A stretch of DNA of 64,000 bases from NCBI GenBank assembly GCA_963691705.1, contig OY829537.1:76901352-76965351 (forward strand). Direction: 5' to 3'. Below are positions 44,731-55,676 of this stretch, piece after piece (within the stretch, counting starts at the first letter, position 1; every line of letters begins with the position of its first letter). The notes under the pieces were generated by a model. It saw only the letters and a program-made list of their open reading frames with translations, did no database searches and had not been told where the DNA came from. The position numbers and the translations under genes were made by a program. This stretch comes from Viola odorata (Eukaryota > Streptophyta > Magnoliopsida > Malpighiales > Violaceae).

Positions 44731-46779
44731 TCAATCCTCTATATGGCTCTTGAAACCTTCTTGAAATGGTTTCAGCCTGTGACCGTTGACCTTGAATGTC
44801 ACCTCTGTCTTCATATCTTGGATATCTACAGCACCATAAGGATAGATGTTAGTTACAAGATATGGACCAGTCCATCTAGATTTCAATTTTCCTGCAAAGA
44901 TACGAAATCTAGAATTAAATAACAACACTTTCTGGCCCATATAAAAATTCTTATCCTTAATCAAGTTATCATAATATTTTTTATTCTTCTCCTTGATCAG
45001 TTCTGAATTCTCGTATGCGTCTCCACGCAATTCTTCCAACTCTTGAAGTTGGAGTTTTCTTGCGTCTTCATCCTTACTCATCTCCATATTGCACTATTTG
45101 ATCGCCCAAAATGATCGATGTGCCAACTCAACTAGGAGGTGGCATGCTTTACCATACACAGGGTTGTAAGGAGTAGTGCCAATTGGTGTCTTGAACGTCG
45201 TTTTGTATGCCCACAAAGCGTCGTCCAATCGTTGACTCCAATCCTTTCTGTTTGGGTTCACCGTCTTTGTAAGGATGACCTTTACTTCACGATTAGAGAC
45301 TTCAATCTGCCCATTGGTCTATGGGTGATAGGTTGTTGACACTCGGTGGTTGACTTGATATTTTCTAAGTAGCGTCGTGACCACCTTATTGTAAAAATGC
45401 GTTCCTCTATCGCTGATAATCACTTTGGGTACTCCAAACCTGTTCAAAATATGAGATTTTAGAAACGATACAACAGTCTTGGCATCATCAGCCATAGTAG
45501 CTTTGGCCTCAACCCATTTTGAAAGATAATCAACAGCAAGGATAATATACTGGTTTCCCCCAGACCTGGGGAAAGGACCCATGAAGTCTATTCTCCAGAG
45601 ATAAAATATTTCACATGTAAAAATTGGATTTAATGGCATTTGATTTCTAGCAGAAATATTACCAATTTTTTGACAACTAGGATAATTCATGCAAAATAAA
45701 TGACAGTCTTTAAACAAGGTAGGCCAATAAAAACCTGATTCCAATATTTTCATTGCTGTTCTTTTTGGGCCAAAATGGCCTCCACATGCTTCAGAATGAC
45801 AAAAGCGCAAGATAGATTCAATTTCATCACTAAGAACACATCGTCTCAATATTTGATCCTTATTGACATTCCACATGTACGGTTCATCCCAAACGAAATA
45901 TTTTGAATCTCTTTTTACCTTTTCCCTCTCTCTGTAGGACATACTCGTTTCAAACTTACTTGATGCCAAGTAATTTGCGATATCAGCATACCAGGGTCTT
46001 TCTATCAGGCCAAGGACAAGGGTCTTGTCTGGTCCTTCCCCTAGGGTAAAGAATAGACTCTCGTCGGGAAATTCTTCATTGACAGCGTTTGAATCTGGAT
46101 CCACGAGGATTCTGCTCAGATGATCAGCAACTAGATTCTCCTTGCCACTCTTGTCTTTAATTTCCAGATTAAATTCCTGTAGAAGAAGGATCCACCTTAT
46201 CAACCTTGGTTTCGGCTTCTTTTTGATTAATAAATAACGTAAAGTTGTATGGTTAGAATAAACAATCACTTTAGTTTGGAGTAAATAAGCACAAAATTTA
46301 TCAAATGCAAAAACAATAGCAAATAACTCCTTTTCAGTGGTTGTATAATTTCTTTGCCCGTCATCCAACATGCGAGATGCATAATAAATGACATGCAGAT
46401 CTCGTCCTTCTCTTTGACCTAAGACAACACCTACAGAATGGTTAGAAGCATCACACATTATTTCAAAAGGCAAGTCCCAATTAGGTGCTTTGATCACGGG
46501 TGCTGTGGTTAATTTTTCTTTAAGCATGTCGAAAGCAACCTCGCAATCAGAACCGAATTTGAACTCCACTTCCTTTTGTAATAATCTACAAAGTGGTTCT
46601 GCTATCTTGGAAAAATCCTTTATAAATCTTCGATAAAACCCTGCATGTCCTAAGAAAGAACGCACTTCACGAACATTAGTAGGATAAGGTAAAGAATCAA
46701 TAACATCAATTTTTGCCTTATCTACTTCTATACCTTTTTGAGATACAACGTGTCCTAAAATCAGCCCTTGGTTTACCAT
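44731..46779 (-). pseudogene. Athila RT end, RNase H and integrase
   Basis: 46779-45319 is open for 486 codons: the RT connection ([12 protein letters not shown]), RNase H ([24 protein letters not shown]) and integrase. The integrase zinc finger is damaged: the CxxC motif reads YPSC, so its first cysteine is tyrosine. Catalytic aspartates remain in RIDFMGPFP and [12 protein letters not shown] at 45321-45319 follows TYHP; the same frame then reads [10 protein letters not shown], so CAG to TAG is likely. The C-terminal GPYLV module is in 45087-44731. Confidence 0.85.
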
Positions 46780-48309
46780 AAATCATTTCGTAGTTTAAAA
46801 CCAAGTTAGTTTCTAGACAACGCTTAAGTACTTTTTCCAGATTTTCAAGATATTCATCGAAGGAATTTCTATATACAGTAAAATCATCCATAAAAACTTC
46901 TATTCCTTCAGCAATAAAATCAGAATACCCATCGAGACAACAGTAATAAGACTTACCTGAGAGTCTCTCTAGCATTTGGTCGATAAAAGGGAGGGGAAGT
47001 GATCCTTCCTAGTTGCCGAATTGAGCCTTCGGTAATCAATGCACACCCTCCAGCCGTTCTGCACTCTTGTAGGTACCAAATGTCCTTCGCTATTCTCCAC
47101 CACTGTGATACCGGTATTCTTAGGCACCACCTGCACAGGTCTTACCCAAGAACTGTCAGAAATAAGGTATATTACTCCAGCATCTAAGAGTTTTAATACC
47201 TTCTTTTTAACCACATCTATCATAGGTGGGTTAAGCCTTCTCTGTGGCTGCCTAACGGTCTTAAAGTCTTCTTCCAAATGGATCTTATGCGTACATATGG
47301 CTGGGAAAATCCCCTTAATATCAGCTATCGTCCAACCTATGGCTTCTTTATTTTCCTTCAAAACCAGCATAAGTCTCCCTTCCTCCACTTTGGACAGTTG
47401 GTTTGAAATGATCACTGGTAGGCTTTCTCCCAGTCCTAAGAAAGAATACTTTAGGTGACTGGGTAAAGCCTTTAATTCTAGATCTGGGGCCTGCAAAATA
47501 GAAGGGATAAGGGAATTATTAGTTCGCGAAAGATCTAAAAAAATAGGATTAGTTACCACTTGTTTGGCTGCATCCAGCTCAAACACAATTGCTTCGATCT
47601 CTTCCCTAACTTCCACTTTCTTCTCCAGTTCGTCCAATGTGATGTAATCTATACTCCTGGTAAGTACATAGTCCAAGGGATCAGTATACTCAAGTTCAAA
47701 AATATCCTCATCATCCAAATCAATAACATTAATGAAATTAAGACAATTCGAATCCTCAAGATATCTCATAGCATCATACATATTGAAAGTGATAATTTCA
47801 TCCATAAATTCTAAAGTTAAACACCCTCCAAAAATGTCAATTTTAGCTCGGGCAATCCTCAGGAAAGGCCTACCTAACAATATTTCGGTTGATTTAGAAG
47901 TGTGTTCATTTTCCATGTCAATAACATAAAAATCAGCAGGGAATACAAGATTACCAACCTGTACTAACACATCTTTAATTACCCCAACAGGATAAATAAT
48001 AGACCTATCAGCTAGCTGAATGACTAATCTAGTTTCCTGCAATTCACCGATTTTTAAGCTTTTAAACAAGGTTAAAGATAAAACATTTATTCCAGCACCC
48101 AAATCACACAGTGCCTTTTCAATAACCTGATCCCCTATCTTACAAGGGATTATAAATGTTCCACCATCCTTACACTTATTCGACAATTTCTTCTGAAAAA
48201 TGGCGGAAACGTTTTCGTTTAGGTTGATTCTTTCTACTCCTGCAAGCTTTTTCCTGTTAGTGCACAATTCTTTTAAAAATTTCGCATATTTAGGAACTTG
48301 TGCAATCAT
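46718..48309 (-). pseudogene. Athila protease and reverse transcriptase, with an internal RT deletion
   Basis: The protease block is CDLGAGINVL, the Athila form of the active site. RT starts with WVRPVQVVPK and WRVCIDYRRLN, breaks near 46969, and resumes in another frame (46975-46718) with LDGYSDF followed directly by IAEGIEVFMDDFTVY. In intact elements about 50 residues, including the MPFGL block, lie between GYS and EVFMDD; they are missing here. The catalytic FMDD is present but RT is not functional. Confidence 0.85.
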
Positions 48310-48507
48310 GTCAAGAAGAGGAACATTAACGACTACTTTACGAAATAACTCTAAAATAGCTTTTTCATCCTTTACCTTCTTGGTCTTTTCAGACCTATCA
48401 GGGAAAGGAAGAGGGATTACCTGCTGTTCCTTCTTGGGCAGTACTGGTTCTGGAGTAGGATTTACCTTAGCTAATTTTTCAGAAGTTACCTCTGCCTTCG
48501 GTTTGAA

Positions 48508-49940
48508 CTAGTCTGGGATAAGGACTTCTGACGGCCTCTTTCCCAGGCTTAGGGCAAGGGTCGTTTTGTCTGGAAATTCAGCTCCACTCCTCAATGTCAT
48601 CACACACACGTCGTGTTTCAGATTGTTCACAGTAGTTGATGGTAACTTTCCTTGCTCCTGTTTCTGGTTGGTCAATGTAGTTATCTCCTTTTGCATTGCT
48701 GATATGCTAACTTGAGTAGCTTGCATGTTGGCTTGCGTAGCCTGCATGAATTGTTTGAGCATGTCTTCCACTGGGACTCCAGTGAGCAGTAGGGGCTATT
48801 GTGGGGCTGGTAACTATGGAACACTAGGTCTGGGTATGAAATTTTGTAGGTTCATGGGTGGTGTTTGTTGCGGTTGGGATTGATATTGATTAGGTTGATG
48901 AACCACGACATTGGAATTCATGTTCTCTTTCCATCCTGGGTTATTGTTATACTAATTTTGGTATTGATTTTGGTTGTACCTGGGTTTATGAGGTGGATAT
49001 CTCCCATGTTGGTGCTAGAATAACATCACGACATCTACTTCTTCGTGTGTTCCATTGGTCAAGATACAATGATCCGTGTGGTGTCCTTGCTGTCCACATG
49101 TACCACACATGATGGCTGGTTGAACTTGTTGTACCTGTACCTGTGGTTGTCTTGTACACAAACTATTCAAACGATTAGAAAGTTCACTCAATTGAGTTTG
49201 AATTTCGAATACATTACCCATAGGCATTTCCCTTCCACTTGACTCATTGTGGACGCTATTTTCGGCCAAAGTCTCGAGCAAGTGGTTAGCTCTTGTGAGG
49301 GTGCAATCTTGTAGCACGCCTCCAGAAGCTCCATCAACCATTAACTTGTCCCTCACGCACAAACCATCATAAAAATATTGCACCGAATTCCAGTCAGAAA
49401 CTCCATGGTTTGGGCAAACTTCTTGTAGGTCCTTGAACCTTTGATAATACTCCCCAAAGCTCTCGTTAGGGTCCTGTTTGATGGACACTATGTTCTTCCT
49501 AGTGTTTCCTGCCTTGCTAGAGGACCAATATTTGTTGAGAAAGGTGCTCAACATCTACTGCCATGTGTTTATGGAGTTGTGCGGTAGGCTAAGGAACCAA
49601 TTCCCAGCCTTATCCTCTAGAGTCCATGGATTTGGCCCGGTTGATATCTACTCGATGGGGTTTGTGAGTATCGCATTCCCAGTGGAGGTACTGCAAGTGT
49701 TTGAAAGGGTTCTCACTAGGTATACCGTAGAATTTTTTAAAGTTATGGATCATATTTATTTTTAGGTTCCAATCGTGTTCTACGAGAGGGTATTGGACAC
49801 AAAAGTGTGTGTTGTGTCCGGTGGTGGCCCTTCATTGTTTCACTGCCTAAAGGTTTGCTCAAGAGAGGGGGGGGGAGGGGTGCCTGGTTATTTTGGTGGT
49901 CTTCCATTACTGGTTTGAAAAGCGGGTTGTTTCTAACCAC
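48508..49940 (-). pseudogene. Athila gag, broken into three pieces
   Basis: 49940-49743 is the N-terminus. 49554-49015 holds the Gag core (FLNKYW, SFGEYYQRFKDL, FYDGL) and a classic zinc knuckle C-X2-C-X4-H-X4-C in CGTCGQQGHHTDHC. 48771-48508 has the MTLRSGAEF block that leads into protease. Stops and frameshifts lie between the pieces. Confidence 0.8.
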
Positions 49941-50148
49941 GGATGGTCCTTCTCCCAGGTCTGGGATAAGGGCCCGTTGAGGTTTCTAGAAACTATTTTC
50001 TGGTAGTTGTTCTTCAAGAACAACCCTCTAGTTTTTCGCTTGCTTTCTGTACTGTGTTTCTCTTCTGGTAATCTCTGGGTTGTACGAAAGTAATTCTGAA
50101 CTAGAGGACCTAGTCATAAACAAAGAAAAATCAATTAGTACCGATGAA

Positions 50149-50166
50149 TCCCCGACAACGGCGCCA
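50149..50166 (-). other. Primer-binding site of the Athila element (tRNA-Asp type)
   Basis: TGGCGCCGTTGTCGGGGA on the minus strand lies five bases inside the 5' LTR. It differs by one base from the standard Athila site TGGCGCCGTTGCCGGGGA. Confidence 0.88.
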
Positions 50167-50171
50167 AAATT

Positions 50172-51561
50172 TGATGGTTGCCGAAACTGTCAAAAATAAA
50201 TAAATACAATTCACCTATGCGCATGTAAAGAAAACAGTAGCAAGTGGTAAAAGGATCGTTCCTCAGAGATTCGGTGGATAATTAAATATTCTTTGTAAAC
50301 GACTAGAAAAGTAACAGGTGGTAAATACCAATGTTGAGTTGTTGTATTGCAATGGATTAAGAAATATAAATAACATAAAACAGTAAACAGAATGAGTTGT
50401 GTGTGTGTTCAGATGTGGATAAAATTCCCAATAAGGATTCGACTGTGCTCACGCATTATACTGATTGATCATAGATTCAAGTATTTTCAAGACCGAGCTT
50501 ATAGACTGCTATAGAGACCAAGTTTTCAGCTAGATCTCCTGCTCTCTACCTATACAAGATTAATAAAGGTTTTCACCTATTAAAATTCTCTAACCTACTT
50601 ACTGGCTTGAAGAAGTTATTCTATCAAGTCTAAGAAAGTGGGCTGATAAATACGCTGTGAGAGACCCTCCCAGGTCCAGGAGAGAGAAGTGTCTACTCCT
50701 GTAAACTAGACTCTACTCATTTTCTATTTTGATCTGTTGATCAGGTAGTTGTCTTCGTATCCCTCTCTACAATGTAGACTCCAAAGTATTAAGAGAAGAC
50801 TGTAATTAATCAAATCCTATTTGTAGTTGATCAGGCTTCAATAGAAATAAGATTAACTTGACATTCAACCAAAACAAATAGAGATATAAGCTAGAATTTA
50901 ATAAGAACAATTAGATCTCACAATCAGATGATCATGGCAATGAATCCTTACAAGGAAATCGGAGTTTAGCCAAGCATCATCATAATAAATAAATAAATAA
51001 AAGGGATTGAAAGCATAAACTAGAATTAATTAATTAAAGGGAAAGAATAGCAAACAGAGTTCAAACTCCAGCTATGGCTGCTGTTCCAGAGAAGAAGAAG
51101 AAATATTAGGGAAGAAGAAGAGAGGAAAAGCCCTAGTGCTAGTCGGTTGCTATATATTAGCAATCCGAAAAGTTTTAATGTTTTTAAATCTAAAAAGAAA
51201 TAAAATCCGACTAGATAATAATTGTTTTAATCTCCTCTGCAACAAAATAGGAGATTGGGACTTCTAGCTGAAGTGGGCTTCCGCTGGTTTAATTCTTCTA
51301 GAAGGGACAGCTGGCAGACGCGTCCCAGGTCACAACTGCCCATATTGGACTCGCCTTATCCCAGGCCTGGGATAAGGACTATTTCTGCACTCTTTCACTA
51401 GAAATTACTCTTTAACAGGTAGTTTCAGCTCCAAATGAATGAATGGCTCTTCAGCAACATGTTCTGTAAGAAAGGAGTGAAAAACCCGAGAATTAGCAGT
51501 ATCATCATCCTAAAATAGACGTAAAAGGATAATGAAAATAAGACATTTTAGCGCTCAATCA
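50172..51561 (-). repeat. 5' LTR of the Athila element (right copy)
   Basis: 1390 bp with the same ends as the left copy. A minus-strand TATATA box lies near 51157 and the 22-bp palindrome at 51355-51376. Scattered differences from the left copy show the insertion is not recent. Confidence 0.93.
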
Positions 51562-51744
51562 CTTCTTCATGTGCAAAAAAATAGTATCATAATTAACCAA
51601 CGAAAAAAATATTTGGAAAATTGTTTTACTTTCTGATGCTCTTACATATAGTGGAACCAAGTCCAACAAAATTCACTTTTTTTTTTATAAGTGGTAGTAG
51701 GATTCAAACTTGGGTTCATGTCCCTACTGCTTCCATCTTGTACC

Positions 51745-52182
51745 AAGGTTGTCAAACCCAACATGGTCTGACCAGTTCAACTAGAAAACCCAAGGATCGG
51801 TCACCAGGCGAGGTTTGAAACCCCTAAAAAATTTCTTTCTCAGGGTTGCTCTAAAAATCAGTCGACCCAGTTTGGGTTAAACTAGTTTGACCCAAAGAAA
51901 ATAAATTTTGAAAAAATGCTTAATATGAGATTCGAACCATGTTCCAACAAAAGTTTAACCACTACACCAACACTATATTTGTGATACTAAATTAGAATAT
52001 ATAAAATAAATATAAGATAAATTTTTTATTTATTTTAAATTTCATATACTTTACGCAAATATTAAAATTTACTTACTAATTTATTAATTTTATGGGTTAA
52101 TTCAGTTCGACCCCGATTAAACCTCTAACTCTTGACCCTTTCCCCTGACTTAGTTTGTGACCGGGCCGAATTTTACAATCTT
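51745..52182. mobile_element. Candidate short hAT-like DNA transposon
   Basis: The left end reads AAGGTTGTCAAACCC and the right end, read inward, AAGATTGTAAAATTCGG. The flanking 8-mers CTTGTACC (51737-51744) and ATGGTACC (52183-52190) match at six of eight positions. Both ends are rich in GACC/GGTC motifs. No coding sequence. Confidence 0.4.
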
Positions 52183-52202
52183 ATGGTACCTTTGCTAACA
52201 AC

Positions 52203-53292
52203 TAGAGCTGTCAAAACGAGTCCGGGACCCGTGGACCCGGCCCGGTCCCGGTAATTCGGGCCGGGTCCGGGACTAATTTTTGGTCCCGTTTTCATTCGGG
52301 TCGGGTCTGGTCCCGACCCGAAAAATTCCGGGTCCATTCGGGTCAGACCCGTCGGGTCTCGGGCCTGGACCCGTGGACCCGGAAAAATCTAACCTCTAAC
52401 CTAATTTTTCAGTTTTCAACTTTTCACATCTCATTCACACTTCTTCGTTCTTCCTTCACGAATGGCCAACCAAACTAAACCAAACGCAGCCCACACCACA
52501 CCAAATCGACACCGCCGACGCCGCACGGCCGCAACCCACACCACACCAAATCGACGCCGCACGGCCGCAGCCAGAGGCCACAGCACACCAAATCGACGCC
52601 GCACGGCCGCAGCCCACACCACACCGTCGACGCTGACGCCGCAGCCACTGACCACACCGACAACTCACTCTTTTTTTCTCAAGCAGCCAATCAAAGGTTT
52701 GTCTTAATTGCTCTATTTTTTGCTTTGCTGCATTTACAATTGAGAATAATAAAAGAATTCGAGTTATACTTGTAATTGCTTCTGTTTTGTGTAAGATACT
52801 TGTCTGAAAAGTGTAGATGTTGTACAAATCATATTACTTGCTTTTTTAATTTAAATTTCTTGCTTTCGTTCAATTAAATCAAATTAATCAATGGCTTTTT
52901 TTAATTAATTACTTGGCTGTTTTGATTTTGCTGGCTGTTAGCTTTTGTTGTTATAAACTTCTTATAGTACAATTTTGTTTCCAAATGTAGATGGAAAATT
53001 TACTAACAGATGGAGGAGGAACGGGATGACATAGATCCATTGCAATTGGAGAAGTAAGAGACCAGAATGTCAGCAAATAAATGAATCCATTGCAACAGAT
53101 AAATACATTTTAAAAAAATAAAAAAATCGGGTCCGGGTCTGGTCCCGGACCCGGACGATTTAGCCGGGCCGGGACCGGGACCAGAAATTGGTCCCGTATA
53201 AAAACGGGACCGGTCGGGTCCAAACTCGGATTTTCCAGGTCTGTCCGGGTTCGGGCCGGGTCCGGATCCACGGACCCGGATTGACAGCTCTA
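52203..53292. mobile_element. Non-autonomous hAT transposon, complete
   Basis: Perfect 12-bp terminal inverted repeats (TAGAGCTGTCAA and TTGACAGCTCTA) and a perfect 8-bp target duplication CTAACAAC (52195-52202 and 53293-53300) identify a hAT element. About 190 bp inside each end is packed with CGGGTC/GACCCG motifs in opposite orientations, as expected for transposase-binding subterminal repeats. The 1.09-kb interior has no transposase. It contains a 36-bp minisatellite and AT-rich DNA. Confidence 0.93.
52485..52632. repeat. 36-bp minisatellite inside the hAT element
   Basis: The unit contains CCACACCACACCAAATCGAC and GCCGCACGGCCGCAG, repeated about four times with variation. The ORFs read through it on both strands are Arg/Thr- or Cys/Val-rich artefacts. 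Confidence 0.8.
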
Positions 53293-53300
53293 CTAACAAC

Positions 53301-53790
53301 CAAACAACAATTGAGCATAATTGATGGAAAAAAAGGTTCACTTGCTAAGATTTTCCTTTCAATTATAGCCAAAACTACACAAAATGAATTCTAATAAGGA
53401 GGTCTAAGTTGTAAACAATAGCGCAAATAATAATAATGATAAAAAAATTATAAATAATAGGCAGAAAGAAATAGTTTATGGGCTAGGGTGAAATTAGGGG
53501 TTAAACTAGATTAAATTCTTTGGAGGCCACACTACAAAAAAAACTAGCGATCACTAATGGCGCCATTTTGACAGACACACTTCGTCGGAATTTATCGAAG
53601 GCATTTCAACGGCTAAGTTCTCGTAATCGTGATAAATTTTTGACCGAGAGGCCGTCGATAGAAGTAACGAAATTGAATTACTTTTTTGGTAAAATAATGG
53701 AATGAAAATTAGACTTGGGCTTTGAGATTAAAAGTTAGTTCCAAACTAGACTTGATTATAATTATAATTATTTTTATTACAAATAAAGAG
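53301..53790. other. Intergenic DNA with a possible CACTA-type end
   Basis: No gene seen. CACTACAAAAAAAAC at 53529-53543 looks like the end of a CACTA transposon, followed by GACGG/CCGTC-type motifs. No matching opposite end was found, so this is at best a fragment. Confidence 0.25.
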
Positions 53791-53971
53791 GCCGGATGAC
53801 TCATTATTTGACCCAAAAAGAATCCGTACTTTTTTTCGAGGGTATGTTAATCCTTAACGTACATTCGAGAAAAATTTTGGGCCAAAATTATCTCAAATAG
53901 TGAGTCATCCAGTTTCTTTAATATGTGTGTCCAAATAGTAAGAGTTGTTTAAAACAAACCGGAAGGAGTAT
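53791..53971. mobile_element. Truncated copy of the Stowaway-type MITE at 37.6 kb
   Basis: In reverse orientation it shares TCAAATA, TACGTTAAGGATTAAC and the CTCCTTCCGG end (53956-53971) with 37596-37857. The opposite terminus is not recognisable. It contains its own inverted repeat around GGATGACTCA(T/C)TATTTGA. Confidence 0.6.
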
Positions 53972-54437
53972 AAAACACCGTCAGCATTTTATATATTTTC
54001 CTACTGCAGCGAGTCAGCGACGGTAAAATTAGTAATAATAAATGTTGATGCGGCATATGCGTGACATAAAACTCAATAACATGCAAGATTCGTTGTGATA
54101 TTTCATTTAAAAATAATGCTTGAAATATTAACCATTGTTAAAATATAATTAAAATTTTTATTTAAATAAATAAATTGCAAATGAGTACTGTTAATTTAAA
54201 CATTTTGAATTTCATTCTAAATTCTACCCAAAATAAGAAAAGGAAAAAAATTGCGACTGTTCTTCAGTGAGCGTTATAGCATAGAAGAAGCAGACAAATT
54301 TCATTCAAAAGATGATATACTCTTATCAATCACCACCTTGTTTTCAACGTCAAGATTGAAGAACTATAACAAACAAACCCATCAACACCTCTAAGTACTC
54401 CTTGGTTTAATCCATCCAACTTTTTCTCCCCAAAAAA
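53972..54437. promoter_or_regulatory. Upstream region of the RID3-like gene
   Basis: AT-rich sequence with no ORF. It should contain the promoter and short 5' leader of the WD40 gene. No clear TATA box stands out. Confidence 0.35.
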
Positions 54438-55676
54438 ATGCCAGAAATCATCCTGACAGCCTCTCCTCACGGCCCTGTCACTGCCTATGACCCTTTCTCC
54501 GGTGCCACCTTAGCTCGTTTCTCCGGCAGCCGCTCCCCTCGCCATGGCCTTGCCCTTGCGGGAACCTCTTACATTGCAGCCTCCCACATTTCCTCCTCTT
54601 CCACCCCCGCACCCTCCATCCACCTCTACAACTGGTGGTCCACAACAGCTTTCCACCATCTCCCTGTCCCCGAACCTGTCGCCCCGCTCGCCGCAACTTC
54701 TGATGGGTCCCACCTTTTCGCGGGAGGTCTTTCTGGGCATCTCCATGCTCTGTCAATCCCTTCAGGAAACATCATCACATCACTCCCTGCTCATTCCAAA
54801 CCCGTCTCTTGCCTCACGATTACCAATGACTCATCGCTCCTTGTTTCAGGTGGAGATGATGGCATTATCATTGTTGTGCCCATTTTCCTGCTTGTGGAGC
54901 GGCCAAAGGATCAGACTAGTAGCAGCAGTTTAATCCTGCACAGGTTTGTTGCACACGACGGGCCGGTTACCGATATTGTTTGTTGTATGGGGTTCTGTCA
55001 TCCCACCATTATTTCCTGCTCCATGGATTGTACTGGCAAGTTGTGGAGCCTTTTAGATGGAGTGAAGCTGAGGACTGTGTCATTTCCATGTCCGATTTCA
55101 GGGATTGCATTAGACCCAACTGAGACAGAGTTCTATGCTGCCGGGTCAGATGGTTTGATTTATAGAGGATGTCTGAAAGTTCGTACGAGGAAAGAAGTGA
55201 GCAGAGGTCTGGAATTGGTGACTTGGGGTGGAAAACACAGTGGAGCTGTCGTGTCGGTGGCGATGGTGAATGAAGGGAAAAGTCTGGTGTCTGCTGCAGA
55301 AGATGGGTTTGTGTATGTTTGGGAGGTTGAGACAGGGCAGGTGAGTATGGTTCTTGGCAATAACATGGCCGGCATTAGCGATCTCATGGTGGCTACTGGG
55401 ATCGCTGACGGCAACCGACACAGTGTTGCAGGTCACAAAGATAAGGAGTATGGTGGTGAGAGTGCTGGTGGACTGTCCCGGAAGGAGCTGAGCGGCTCCG
55501 CGAAAGGTACAGTGGACATGGAGGACGCTCTGAGTGTGACAACTAAGGACAGAGGGAAGGCCATTGACATGCTCGAGTCTGCAATCGAAATTTATGAGAG
55601 GCTTTTGGAACTCATCCTCAAGGAAGCCAAGAAATGCACTACAAAGAACAGTGATAAGCAGAATGATGAACAGTAA
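54438..55676 (+). CDS. WD40-repeat protein, RID3-like (IPI3/WDR18 family), intronless
   Basis: 412 residues in one exon from the ATG at 54438. The fold is a WD40 beta-propeller with repeats at about 1-45, 80-110 (LFAGGLSGHLHALSI), 120-150 (LLVSGGDDGIIIV), 175-205 (ISCSMDCTGKLWSL), 215-245 and 268-300 (LVSAAEDGFVYVWEV). A disordered linker leads to a C-terminal helix (residues about 372-400, AIDMLESAIEIYERLLELIL). This layout matches Arabidopsis ROOT INITIATION DEFECTIVE 3 and yeast Ipi3/human WDR18, which act in the nucleus with the Rix1 complex in 60S ribosome maturation. It is diverged from canonical RID3, with a poor repeat near 150 (IIIVVPIFLLVERP in place of a WD strand), and may be a paralogue. 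It converges on the VTE6-like gene 540 bp downstream. Confidence 0.75.
   Translation: MPEIILTASPHGPVTAYDPFSGATLARFSGSRSPRHGLALAGTSYIAASHISSSSTPAPSIHLYNWWSTTAFHHLPVPEPVAPLAATSDGSHLFAGGLSGHLHALSIPSGNIITSLPAHSKPVSCLTITNDSSLLVSGGDDGIIIVVPIFLLVERPKDQTSSSSLILHRFVAHDGPVTDIVCCMGFCHPTIISCSMDCTGKLWSLLDGVKLRTVSFPCPISGIALDPTETEFYAAGSDGLIYRGCLKVRTRKEVSRGLELVTWGGKHSGAVVSVAMVNEGKSLVSAAEDGFVYVWEVETGQVSMVLGNNMAGISDLMVATGIADGNRHSVAGHKDKEYGGESAGGLSRKELSGSAKGTVDMEDALSVTTKDRGKAIDMLESAIEIYERLLELILKEAKKCTTKNSDKQNDEQ

Larger units (their letters stand above)
39814..51561 (-). mobile_element. Athila-lineage Ty3/gypsy retrotransposon, complete but decayed
   Basis: LTRs of 1385 bp (39814-41198) and 1390 bp (50172-51561) start TGATGG and end CAATCA. 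A perfect 5-bp target duplication CTTCT is at 39809-39813 and 51562-51566. Read on the minus strand, the tRNA-Asp-type primer site TGGCGCCGTTGTCGGGGA follows the right LTR and GGGGGATT precedes the left LTR. Gag, protease, RT, RNase H, integrase and a further ORF after pol follow in Athila order. All coding regions contain stops, frameshifts or a deletion, so it cannot move on its own. Confidence 0.95.

Noticed and set aside
51660..51760. A tRNA-like stretch with TTCAAACTTG
   Set aside because: No acceptor stem or full cloverleaf can be drawn around it.
52431..52827. Cys/Val/Arg-rich ORFs on both strands inside the hAT element
   Set aside because: They follow the 36-bp minisatellite periodicity and resemble no transposase.
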